From assembly GCF_034366785.1 (NCBI RefSeq), contig NZ_CP112932.1, forward strand, positions 124,001 through 188,000: a stretch of 64,000 nt of DNA, given 5' to 3'. Position 1 is the stretch's first letter. Each line of letters begins with the position of its first letter. A program made the translations under genes and the position numbers. The notes beneath the pieces are model-generated. The model was not told where the DNA came from. It did not search any database and was given only the letters and a program-made list of their open reading frames with translations. Of the stretch, positions 18,506 to 26,469 are shown piece after piece. The stretch comes from Candidatus Trichorickettsia mobilis. Its GTDB lineage: Bacteria; Pseudomonadota; Alphaproteobacteria; Rickettsiales; Rickettsiaceae.

Positions 18506-20338
18506 ATGGCTCATCAAAAATCGTTGAAATTTCAAATTCAAATTAACCAGGAACGCAATAATTTACTGAGCAATTTCGGTAAGGCGGTATTACAAGATAG
18601 ATATTTATTAGATGGTGAAGATTTTCAGGATCTATTTGCTCGAGTTGCTAGCCATTATGCTGATGATATTAAACATGCTGAACAATTATATGACTATATT
18701 AGTAAATTATGGTTTATGCCTGCTACTCCGATACTTAGTAATGGTGGAACTAATCGCGGCATGCCGATTTCATGTTTCTTAAATGAAACTGACGATAGTT
18801 TAGAAGGAATAGTCGGGTTATGGACTGAAAATGTATGGCTAGCCTCCCGTGGTGGGGGTATTGGCAGCTACTGGGGTAATGTTCGTTCAATCAACGAATC
18901 AATACAAAGCAAAGGCAGCAGCTCAGGAATACTACCATTTATTAAAGTTGCAGATTCGTTAACTTTAGCTATTTCTCAAGGATCAATCAGACGTGGTAGC
19001 TCTGCAGTGTATTTACCAATTGATCACCCAGAAATTGAAGAATTTATTGATTTGCGCCGACCAACAGGCGGTGATACTAATCGCCGAGCTCTAAATATTC
19101 ATCACGGTGTGGTTATTTGCGATGCTTTTATGCATGCGGTTGAAAATAATAGTGATTGGAAGCTACTTAGCCCAGTCGATAAGAGAGTAGTAAATACCGT
19201 CAAAGCTCGAGAATTATGGATCAAACTATTAACTACCAGAATTGAAACTGGCGAGCCATATTTATTATTTATTGACGCCGTAAATCGACAAATTCCTGAA
19301 CATCATCGGAAACTCGATCTTAAAGTTAAGACTTCTAATTTATGTAGCGAGATTACCTTACCAACTGGTATAGACCATTTAGGTAATATTAGAACAGCAG
19401 TATGTTGTTTATCTTCTCTAAATCTTGAAACTTTTGATTTATGGCAGAATGATCAAGAATTTATTCCGGCAGTAATGCGATTTTTGGATAATGTATTGGA
19501 AGATTTTATCAATACCGCTCCAGACACCATGGCTCAAGCTAAATATTCAGCAATGCGTGAACGTAGTGTTGGTCTTGGAGTGATGGGCTTCCACTCATTT
19601 CTACAAGCACATAATGTGCCTATAGAGTCAGTAATGGCCAAAGTATGGAATAAAAAGATTTTCAAACATATTGCTAGTGAAGTAGATAAAGCGTCACTAA
19701 TGCTCGCAACTGAACGTGGTGCATGTCCAGACGCTATCGATGCTGGAAAAGCTGAACGGTTCAGCAACAAAACCGCTATCGCCCCCACTGCTTCAATATC
19801 TATAATAGCAGGTAATGCTTCACCGGGTATTGAACCTTTTGCTGCCAATAGCTTTACTCAAAAAACTCTAACCGGGTCATTTAATGTACGTAATAAAAAT
19901 CTGGAACAGTTGCTGCAACAAAAAGGATTTAATAATGATCAGGTATGGTCCTCAATTTCAACACACGAAGGTTCAGTGCAACATTTAACTTTTTTATCAA
20001 CACATGAAAAAGATATTTTTAAAACCGCTTATGAAATAGATCAGAATTGGCTGATAGAACTTGCTAGTGATCGTACGCCTTATATTTCACAGGCACAATC
20101 GCTAAATATTTTCTTATTAGGTGACGTTAGTAAAAAGTACTTGCATGATTTGCATTTCAGAGCTTGGAAATGTGGCATCAAAAGCTTATATTACTGCAGA
20201 TCAACTTCAATTCAACGAGCAGATAAAGTATCGCATGAAGTAATTAAGGTGGATTTCAAAGATATCGAACAACAACAAGATAAAATATTACAAGACAAAG
20301 ATGCTGTACTATATGAAGAATGTTTATCATGCCAATAA
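18506..20338 (+). CDS. nrdA: class I ribonucleoside-diphosphate reductase, alpha subunit
   Basis: The large subunit of class I RNR, which reduces ribonucleotides to deoxyribonucleotides with a NrdB radical subunit. Family residues visible are the first redox cysteine in GMPISCFLNETDDS, the active-site N-x-C-x-E set in SNLCSEITLP, the radical-transfer tyrosine pair in SLYYCRS, and a C-terminal redox pair in EECLSCQ. At 610 residues it starts directly at the catalytic domain, so the roughly 90-residue ATP-cone regulatory domain of E. coli NrdA is missing. Rickettsia NrdA is of similar short length. nrdB is not adjacent; a palindromic region follows instead. Confidence 0.95.
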   Translation: MAHQKSLKFQIQINQERNNLLSNFGKAVLQDRYLLDGEDFQDLFARVASHYADDIKHAEQLYDYISKLWFMPATPILSNGGTNRGMPISCFLNETDDSLEGIVGLWTENVWLASRGGGIGSYWGNVRSINESIQSKGSSSGILPFIKVADSLTLAISQGSIRRGSSAVYLPIDHPEIEEFIDLRRPTGGDTNRRALNIHHGVVICDAFMHAVENNSDWKLLSPVDKRVVNTVKARELWIKLLTTRIETGEPYLLFIDAVNRQIPEHHRKLDLKVKTSNLCSEITLPTGIDHLGNIRTAVCCLSSLNLETFDLWQNDQEFIPAVMRFLDNVLEDFINTAPDTMAQAKYSAMRERSVGLGVMGFHSFLQAHNVPIESVMAKVWNKKIFKHIASEVDKASLMLATERGACPDAIDAGKAERFSNKTAIAPTASISIIAGNASPGIEPFAANSFTQKTLTGSFNVRNKNLEQLLQQKGFNNDQVWSSISTHEGSVQHLTFLSTHEKDIFKTAYEIDQNWLIELASDRTPYISQAQSLNIFLLGDVSKKYLHDLHFRAWKCGIKSLYYCRSTSIQRADKVSHEVIKVDFKDIEQQQDKILQDKDAVLYEECLSCQ

Positions 20339-20344
20339 TTCTGT

Positions 20345-20520
20345 GGCCGTTCACGAGTTTTAAAATTGAACATGACTATGCAACGTACAAGGCGTCATCG
20401 CAAGTTTTGCACTTGCAAAACGTGGCGATCCAGAAAAGTCCGAGGGGCTTTAATTGACTGGATTGCTACGCGAACGATGTTCACTCGCAATGACTATTTT
20501 TTCAAAATCTGTGAATAGTA
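20345..20520. repeat. nested imperfect palindrome after nrdA
   Basis: Outer arms (GTTCACGAGTTTTAAAATTG at about 20348 and TTTTTCAAAATCTGTGAATA at about 20499) enclose a degenerate inner palindrome of the GTCATTGCGA family at about 20391-20493. The layout mirrors the better-preserved element at 62690-62909. No gene is seen in it. Confidence 0.6.
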
Positions 20521-20591
20521 ACATAATTATTCTTACTTTTATAAGAAGCTTGTGCTTGATGCTTAACTTTACTCACAAAATTGGACAAAAG

Positions 20592-20706
20592 GTTATCCCG
20601 AACCATGCCCTGAACTTGTTTCACGGGTTGTTTCGAGATCTTATAAAGTCCTACTGAGATCCTGAAACAACCCGTGAAACAAGTTCAGGGCATGGTTCAG
20701 GATGAC
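20592..20706. repeat. long palindrome of the GAACTTGTTTC family
   Basis: Arms of about 45-50 bases (left from ATCCCGAACCATGCCCTGAA, right ending TTCAGGGCATGGTTCAGGAT) pair nearly perfectly around a short loop near 20645-20655. It lies between convergent nrdA (plus) and the lysozyme-MuF gene (minus), where it could work as a bidirectional terminator. Confidence 0.85.
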
Positions 20707-20757
20707 TTTATATCTGGAATGACGGAGGAGAGTGCGCTGAATGACATTATTAGACAA

Positions 20758-21810
20758 TCAAAACTCTACATACACTCCATTGACATTACGCATAAAATAA
20801 GCCAGAGCTTTCTTGTAATCATCGGCAGGATTAAGCATTATCGATTGTTCGATAACTATGAGATTATAAGGTACATCTTCTGCAACACAACGACAATTAA
20901 AGTCATCTCCCGGCATAGAACCACCAGGAGGAGCACTGCGTTTAAATATTCTACCTTCATAAGCGCGATGTGCGTCACGTACTTTACCATCCATCTGAGT
21001 TCGCCAAATAAAATAATCCTCATTTGGTTTATCCAAATACTGGTTGATCAGAAAAAGTGACGAATATTGACTAAAACCCAACGGAATTACAGTTTTGCCT
21101 AACACTACCTTTACCGGTTTTAAAGGCAATAGCGGATGACCAGGTGGAGTATAAAAAGGAGATTTAGTAGAATTTATTAACTCTGCACATGTGTTGCGAT
21201 GGATTTGAATTCTTGGATCGTTCTTTCGGTTGGAATGATTTTTTACCTGATCTACTGCAGCGAGTAGGTAAGCTTTATCTTTAGTGTCTATATAATTATG
21301 AAGATAGTGTTTAAAATTTGTACCATTACGTACAAGGCCTTCACAGTTATAAAAAAGAAGCTCAATTGCCAGCCGCTCATTTCCTCGCAGCTTGTGCCAA
21401 TCTGCGCCATATGATTCTTCTAACCGATCAAATCTAGATTTTCTAGCACGATCAAATAATACCCATGCTTGTTCCTTAGTAAATGATAATTTATGGGTTT
21501 TATCCTTCCCAAATGTTTCAAAATCTTTCTTGAATGCATCAAATGATGGTTTGTTGGGATCGTTACTAAATGCCTTATTCCATTCTTCTCTAGCACCTGG
21601 AGCTTCCATATTAAAGCCAACTCCGATTGTCATATAGCCTTCAGTATCACGATATACTTGCAGCTTCATACCTTCAAGCATAACAAACATTTGTTTAAGC
21701 AGTTTATCATATTGTGCTTTGCCAGATGGTGATTCCAGATCTAAATTATGAGTTAAATCACGAATTAACCGAGCTTCTTCTACTTTTTCTTTGCCGTCAT
21801 CTCTACTCAT
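20758..21810 (-). CDS. T4-type lysozyme with phage MuF/gp7-like C-terminus (copy A, intact)
   Basis: A 350-residue protein in two parts. Residues about 40-200 are a GH24 lysozyme: E46, D55 and T61 in LEGMKLQVYRDTEGYMTIG match the spacing of the T4 lysozyme E11-D20-T26 catalytic triad exactly, so peptidoglycan cleavage is likely. Residues about 269-308 carry the pattern W-R-T-x2-D-x-x-V-R-D-x-H ending in P-G-D-D-F-N-C-R-C, as in the C-terminus of phage Mu gpF/SPP1 gp7 head-morphogenesis proteins. There is no signal peptide or membrane segment, so export would need a dedicated route. It lies 42 bases after an exported-protein gene and is preceded by TAGCAGGTAACAA. No other phage genes surround it. 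The combination of domains is unusual. Confidence 0.8.
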   Translation of the reverse strand: MSRDDGKEKVEEARLIRDLTHNLDLESPSGKAQYDKLLKQMFVMLEGMKLQVYRDTEGYMTIGVGFNMEAPGAREEWNKAFSNDPNKPSFDAFKKDFETFGKDKTHKLSFTKEQAWVLFDRARKSRFDRLEESYGADWHKLRGNERLAIELLFYNCEGLVRNGTNFKHYLHNYIDTKDKAYLLAAVDQVKNHSNRKNDPRIQIHRNTCAELINSTKSPFYTPPGHPLLPLKPVKVVLGKTVIPLGFSQYSSLFLINQYLDKPNEDYFIWRTQMDGKVRDAHRAYEGRIFKRSAPPGGSMPGDDFNCRCVAEDVPYNLIVIEQSIMLNPADDYKKALAYFMRNVNGVYVEF

Positions 21811-21852
21811 TTGTTACCTGCTATAAGTTAAGTTTATTTATTTAGTTTTTAT

Positions 21853-22458
21853 TTAGTATCTAATGATTAAAATTTTAGGAATAAAGTGATGATTATTACA
21901 TTCTCGGTTACACTCAAAAGCTATGGCAACACCTCTAACTAGATATATTGCATAATGAGGCATAAGATCTCGAGTAACCAAAATATTGCCCCATTCCTGA
22001 ACAGCAAAATTCTTATATTGAGCATCTTGCAGCACATCTTGTATCGTTGGGATATATGCATAAATCTGATCTTCGTCTTCTACATCCCATATTCCACGAT
22101 ATACAACAATGGTCATTGGCGTAGTGCATAAACTTGCAATCGTTTTACTATCTCCTTTTTGGACTGCTCTAACAAATTTCAAAGCGACTCTTTTGAATTT
22201 ACGCCAATTTTTACCGTAAACGTGGTACATCACCGCATCTTGGCATTGTTCATCCCAATCTTCAGTGTAGCGTTTACAATATTTTTTACCGGTCGTGAAC
22301 TCGTTAAATTCGATGCTACCAAAATTACGCCCAGAATAATCTCCATAAGTATAATTATAACTTTTGTTAGTAAGAACTAAAGGCTGCGGTTGTGTTAACC
22401 CTTTAGCACTACTTAAGTTTATTAATAATAGTAAAGTTATAGTAAATATTTTAAACAT
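21853..22458 (-). CDS. exported Cys-containing protein, partner of lysozyme-MuF (copy A)
   Basis: A 201-residue protein with a clear signal peptide (about residues 1-18, MFKIFTITLLLLINLSSA), so periplasmic or secreted. The mature N-terminal half carries a motif shared with two paralogues in this window: FTTGKKYCKR, then W-D-E-Q-C-Q-D-A-V-M-Y-H-V-Y-G-K-N-W-R-K-F. The two cysteines could pair. The C-terminal half differs from the paralogues and ends with more cysteines and FIPKILI, the latter shared with the copy B protein. I do not recognise the family. It sits directly upstream of the lysozyme gene in both cassettes, which suggests a joint function such as lysozyme inhibition, but this is inference. 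Confidence 0.75.
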   Translation of the reverse strand: MFKIFTITLLLLINLSSAKGLTQPQPLVLTNKSYNYTYGDYSGRNFGSIEFNEFTTGKKYCKRYTEDWDEQCQDAVMYHVYGKNWRKFKRVALKFVRAVQKGDSKTIASLCTTPMTIVVYRGIWDVEDEDQIYAYIPTIQDVLQDAQYKNFAVQEWGNILVTRDLMPHYAIYLVRGVAIAFECNRECNNHHFIPKILIIRY

Positions 22459-22528
22459 AGTTTTTATATATAATAACTTAGTTTTACATTAATTAATGTA
22501 ATGCAAATAATAGCTTTTTAATAGTCAA

Positions 22529-23371
22529 TCACTGACGACGATTTGTGTTAATATGAATAGCAACAATTCTTGGTAGAAAGTTACAAAAATTACCTTGATT
22601 ATGTACAGATTTAAATTGATTACATCTATATTGAAATTCAATCTCAAAATATTCATTATTTAATTGTAAAGATATCGACCTCTTGAGCCTGTCAGAAACA
22701 CGATCGCTAATATGACCGAAACTGAAATTTTGATATTTTATATTACGTATGTAATTTACAAATTTCGATAATCTTTCTTGGTATACCTCAATAAAATCCC
22801 AGTAATAATTTATTCGGTAATAGCTAACTCCAATATAATCTGCTCCACGATAATCTAGTATATCATATAACAAAGGCATAGCGCACAAACTAGCAACGCT
22901 CCATCTATCATCGGCAATGAACGCTTGTTGAAATTCTAAAGCCACACGCTTGAATTCACGCCAATTTTCACCATAAACATGATGCATGACTGCATCCTGG
23001 CATTGCTCATCCCAATTTGTACTGCCGCGCTTACAGTATTTTTGGCCGGTGATAAACTCATTAAATTCATGATTAAACTTATTGCTTCCATCACGATTAA
23101 GGTGATAATAATCGTAATCACGATTATCATCATTATGAGCCCCGTAATACTCATTATATTGGTTATTCCAATCTTCAATATCGAGCTTACAATATTGTTC
23201 ACCAGTTAAAAATTTATTATATTCATTACCAGCAACACGATAGTTATTACTAATAAAAGACAAGCTGTAATTATTTTTATTAACAAACACCAATGGTTGT
23301 GGTTGTTCTAATTTTTGGGCATAACATAAATTGATCGTTGATAGTAGAATAATGATAAATAGTTTAAACAT
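22529..23371 (-). CDS. exported Cys-containing protein, first gene of cassette A
   Basis: A 280-residue protein with signal peptide MFKLFIIILLSTINLCYA, nearly identical to that of the copy B partner. It contains the family motif twice: a first weaker copy (KFLTGEQYCKLDIEDWNNQ) followed by a Tyr/Asp/His-rich linker, and a second full copy (EFITGQKYCKR, then W-D-E-Q-C-Q-D-A-V-M-H-H-V-Y-G). This points to an internal duplication. The C-terminal region is unlike the other two paralogues. Its stop codon abuts a copy of the same TTGACTATTAAAA promoter sequence that precedes it, so the 201-residue gene has its own promoter remnant. The function is unknown. Confidence 0.75.
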   Translation of the reverse strand: MFKLFIIILLSTINLCYAQKLEQPQPLVFVNKNNYSLSFISNNYRVAGNEYNKFLTGEQYCKLDIEDWNNQYNEYYGAHNDDNRDYDYYHLNRDGSNKFNHEFNEFITGQKYCKRGSTNWDEQCQDAVMHHVYGENWREFKRVALEFQQAFIADDRWSVASLCAMPLLYDILDYRGADYIGVSYYRINYYWDFIEVYQERLSKFVNYIRNIKYQNFSFGHISDRVSDRLKRSISLQLNNEYFEIEFQYRCNQFKSVHNQGNFCNFLPRIVAIHINTNRRQ

Positions 23372-23400
23372 GATATTATTATATAAATATAAAATATCAT

Positions 23401-23429
23401 TGTATAAGTGATATCATTTTAATAGTCAA
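23401..23429 (-). promoter_or_regulatory. sigma70-type promoter of cassette A
   Basis: On the minus strand TTGACT (23429-23424) and TATACA (23406-23401) are separated by exactly 17 bases, about 30 bases before the start codon. The same arrangement is conserved at 30895-30923 in cassette B, and a partial copy (TTGACT at 22528-22523) lies before the 201-residue gene. Confidence 0.7.
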
Positions 23430-23650
23430 CCATTAATAGAAGTTTGGTTACTTTTTGAGCGAGTGAGTTGAAATGATGATTTAATTAACAAAACTTTAAT
23501 GAGAGTGTTCATTGAACACTTGCTTTATCTTTAGCTAATTCAAGAGATGTAATCTTGAACGTATCAGAATCAGTTGCTGAATAGTTCGGTTGAATGTGTT
23601 CAAAATAACTAATATGTTCGGGATGAGATTATTAACTTAAGATATTGTTG

Positions 23651-24826
23651 TTATGATTGTTCTACTGAGCTTCTAAATTTTTTAGAAATCTTATTAAAAA
23701 TAATAGCAAAGGCTCCATTTCCAGTTACGTTTGCAGCGGTACCAAAGGGATCAAATAATACATAAATTCCGGTAATTAGCGCTAGCATATCACCACTAAA
23801 ATGAAGGTATGATTCAATTAATGGTGCTACCACTAGAATTACTCCTCCTGGAACCCCTGCAACTGCAAATTTTGACACTGCATAAAATAACGCAAAAAGA
23901 TAAAATTCACTAAATTTAGGAACTTCCATGCCAAAGGCTGCAATGGTAGTCATACACAAAATAGTTATTGCTAATGCGCTGCCTAAAGTATGAATATTAA
24001 TGGATGCTGGCACAATGATTCTTGCGGCAAGTTCATTACCAAGGTTTTTCTCCGAAGCCATTACTAGGATAGGTAAAGATGAAGCACTTGAAGAAGTGCT
24101 AAAACCAATTAGAGTTGCCGGCAGAACATTTTTGATATATTTCAAAAATAAAGAAAGCTGAAATTTTGAGGCTATTAAGTATAGTATAGTCAAATATAAA
24201 ATTTGAGAAGAAACAACAATAAACAAAATTTTACTGTATATATGTAATGCTTCGGTTAATAAGCCATCATGCTGTAATTTAAACATCGAGCCAAGGATAA
24301 AGATTGGTAAAATTGGTATAAAGAAATATTTTAGAATATTTGCAGAAATATTATTTAATATTTTGCTGAGAGTATATATCTTTTGAGATGGATATATTGA
24401 GCAAATAATACCTAAAATAAAACCTGAAATTAGCGCTTGTTCATTAGCTATTAGTGGTTTGAAGCCGAAATGCCAAAGTGGTTGTAATGTAGTACGTGCT
24501 TTCGATAATTCTAGAGGTGGTATATCTATAAGATATGTTAACGAACTACCAATAAAATAACCAGTTAATATGCCAAGTAAGTTAGAAATAAAAACACAGC
24601 CAATTAGTAAGAAGACAAATCTTATAGCTTTTTTTGCATTTAAATTTATTAAAGAACAAAAAATAAAGCAAAATATTATAAATGGTAATATAGTGATGAT
24701 TAATGATTTAATAGTAATACTTAATGTATAGCTAAATAATATAAATTTTTGTGGAATAAAACCACTACAAAATATCGGTATTATTATAGATAATATTGTA
24801 AAAAATAAGAATTTAGCTTTTTTCAT
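23651..24826 (-). CDS. dicarboxylate/amino acid:cation symporter (DAACS family)
   Basis: A 391-residue inner-membrane carrier with about eight hydrophobic segments and the family signatures. The serine-rich re-entrant loop is seen as GFSTSSSASSLPILV, and the substrate/ion site region as FDPFGTAANVTGNGA. The family (GltP, DctA, SstT) imports C4-dicarboxylates or acidic amino acids with H+ or Na+. Exact substrate cannot be read. It lies downstream of scoB with a roughly 95-base gap on the same strand, so it may be cotranscribed with the CoA-transferase genes. A second family member is at 56574-57788, quite different in sequence. Confidence 0.88.
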   Translation of the reverse strand: MKKAKFLFFTILSIIIPIFCSGFIPQKFILFSYTLSITIKSLIITILPFIIFCFIFCSLINLNAKKAIRFVFLLIGCVFISNLLGILTGYFIGSSLTYLIDIPPLELSKARTTLQPLWHFGFKPLIANEQALISGFILGIICSIYPSQKIYTLSKILNNISANILKYFFIPILPIFILGSMFKLQHDGLLTEALHIYSKILFIVVSSQILYLTILYLIASKFQLSLFLKYIKNVLPATLIGFSTSSSASSLPILVMASEKNLGNELAARIIVPASINIHTLGSALAITILCMTTIAAFGMEVPKFSEFYLFALFYAVSKFAVAGVPGGVILVVAPLIESYLHFSGDMLALITGIYVLFDPFGTAANVTGNGAFAIIFNKISKKFRSSVEQS

Positions 24827-24920
24827 TATTTAAGGATTTATATAAATTACAAAAATTCAGTTATATGCTGAATGATAAGCAAAAGCTTAAAAATTACATG
24901 TAGGAAGTAAAAGCTCTAAA

Positions 24921-25559
24921 TCAACACTTATTTATAAAAGTAGCGGTAGTTTTGGCAGTAATCTCATCCAAAGTAACTCCCTCGGCTTTACGAATCAAGT
25001 GCATTTCATTATTAATAATATCAAAAATTCCCAAATCAGTAATTATTCGATCCACTACACGAGCTCCAGTAAGAGGTAAGTTACATTTGTCGACCAATTT
25101 AGGGCTGCCATCTTTGGCTGTATGTTCCATTATCACTACAATACGTTTAACATTAGCTACTAAATCCATAGCTCCCCCCATACCTTTAACCATTTTACCA
25201 GGTATAGTCCAATTAGCCAAATCTCCTGTTTGAGATACTTGTAGCGCTCCTAAAATAGTAAGATCAAGATGAGATCCTCTTATCATCGCAAAAGAGGTGG
25301 CGCTATCGAAGTAGCTACTATCAGCTAAGGCGGTGACGGTTTGTTTTCCAGCATTAATTAAATCTGGATCTTCTTCGCCTGGATAAGGAAATGGCCCCAT
25401 ACCTAGCATACCATTTTCACTTTGAAAGACTACGTTTATACCTTGAGGAATATAATTTGCAACATCTGTAGGGATCCCAATACCTAAATTAACATAACTA
25501 CCATTTTTTAATTCAAGATCTGCAGCTATTTTGCACATTTGCTCTTTAGTCCAAGGCAT
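24921..25559 (-). CDS. scoB: 3-oxoacid CoA-transferase subunit B
   Basis: The beta subunit of succinyl-CoA:3-ketoacid CoA-transferase, which moves CoA between succinyl-CoA and acetoacetate. The catalytic glutamate E48 is in the typical QSENGMLGMGP motif. GGAMDLV and the C-terminal EGVTLDEI segments fit the family, and the 212-residue length is normal. It follows scoA with a 4-base gap, so the two are translationally linked. Confidence 0.95.
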   Translation of the reverse strand: MPWTKEQMCKIAADLELKNGSYVNLGIGIPTDVANYIPQGINVVFQSENGMLGMGPFPYPGEEDPDLINAGKQTVTALADSSYFDSATSFAMIRGSHLDLTILGALQVSQTGDLANWTIPGKMVKGMGGAMDLVANVKRIVVIMEHTAKDGSPKLVDKCNLPLTGARVVDRIITDLGIFDIINNEMHLIRKAEGVTLDEITAKTTATFINKC

Positions 25560-25563
25560 ATTT

Positions 25564-26262
25564 CTACCTATTTCGATTAGTAATGCGTTCTATACGTTTC
25601 TCATATTTCTCCCCTAATATCAACCTGTGAACAAAAATACCGGGAGTATGAATATTATTAGGATCCAGTGAGCCAATTTCCACTATTTCTTCTACTTCAC
25701 ATAATGTCACTGTTGCCGCAGTAGCCATTACTGGGTTAAAATTTCTAGCAGTTTTATCATAAATAACATTTCCTGATTTATCAGCCTTCCATCCTTTGAT
25801 AATCGCAACGTCCGCATATAAAGCAGTTTCCATTAAATAATTTTCACCATTAAATTCACGCATTTCTTTTCCTGTCTCTGCTATAGTACCAATGCCAGTT
25901 TTAGTATAAAATGCAGGAATACCAGCGCCGCCAGCTCTAATACGTTCTGCTAACGTTCCTTGAGGATTTAATTCTAATTCAAGAGTACCATTTAAGTAAT
26001 TTTGTTCAAAAATCCGATTTTCTCCTACATAAGAAGATATCATTTTTTTTATCTGACCATTCTTGAGCAGTAAGCCAAGGCCAAAATCATCGACACCACA
26101 ATTATTGCTAATGACAGTTAAATCTCTAACTTCAGTGTGTAATATGGCATTAATTAGATTCTCAGGAATGCCACAAAGGCCAAAACCACCAGCCATTATC
26201 GTCATTCCATTGCGTAACAAGCCTGCAAGAGCTGCGTCGGCAGAAGTATAAATTTTATTCAT
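25564..26262 (-). CDS. scoA: 3-oxoacid CoA-transferase subunit A
   Basis: The alpha subunit of the same CoA-transferase. The N-terminus shows the Gly-rich CoA-binding segment ([19 protein letters not shown]), then [14 protein letters not shown] and the conserved [10 protein letters not shown]. The 232-residue length is standard. It is transcribed into scoB (gap 4 bases). The pair would let the cell use or make acetoacetate/acetoacetyl-CoA, linking host ketone bodies to the TCA cycle. The direction in vivo is unknown. Confidence 0.95.
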   Translation of the reverse strand: MNKIYTSADAALAGLLRNGMTIMAGGFGLCGIPENLINAILHTEVRDLTVISNNCGVDDFGLGLLLKNGQIKKMISSYVGENRIFEQNYLNGTLELELNPQGTLAERIRAGGAGIPAFYTKTGIGTIAETGKEMREFNGENYLMETALYADVAIIKGWKADKSGNVIYDKTARNFNPVMATAATVTLCEVEEIVEIGSLDPNNIHTPGIFVHRLILGEKYEKRIERITNRNR

Positions 26263-26426
26263 AGGTGTTTATTTGAAATCTAGGATTGTTTTAGATAACA
26301 TTAATTCAATATTTATCTAATTTAGATAAGGTATTAGTCTAGATAATATTATCAAAGAGTCAAACTAAATGAGGATTTATGATTTTATAAGAATAAATTT
26401 AGATATAGAGTGTAATAAAATAGAGC

Positions 26427-26458
26427 AAGAACTCATGCTAGAAATACCATGAGTTCTT
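26427..26458. terminator. hairpin downstream of the 578-residue gene
   Basis: Perfect 11-base arms (AAGAACTCATG at 26427-26437 and its complement at 26448-26458) with a 10-base loop. It lies 12 bases beyond the stop of the minus-strand gene ending at 26470. A loosely T-rich stretch follows on the minus strand, so it is a plausible intrinsic terminator. Confidence 0.6.
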
Positions 26459-26469
26459 TATTAAGTTAA

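Larger units (their letters stand above)
20749..23516 (-). repeat. cassette copy A: exported proteins plus lysozyme-MuF (inverted segmental duplication)
   Basis: This block is homologous to 30808-32686 on the opposite strand. Shared parts are the upstream region starting at a TTCA(A/T)TGAACACT motif, the promoter, the signal-peptide start of the first gene, the exported-protein core, the short spacer AACTTAACTTATAG(C/T)AGG before the lysozyme gene, and the lysozyme-MuF gene up to and a few bases past its stop. Copy A has two exported-protein genes; copy B has one. No transposase or terminal repeats are visible at the ends. Confidence 0.8.

Noticed and set aside
22979-23209. Hydrophobic plus-strand frame that looks like a membrane protein
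   Set aside because: It is the complement of the Asp/Tyr/His-rich region of the exported protein; the Ile/Val richness is a mirror of those codons.
20749-23516. Prophage remnant
   Set aside because: Lysozyme and MuF-like domains suggest phage origin, but no terminase, portal, capsid, tail, integrase or attachment sites are present at either copy.
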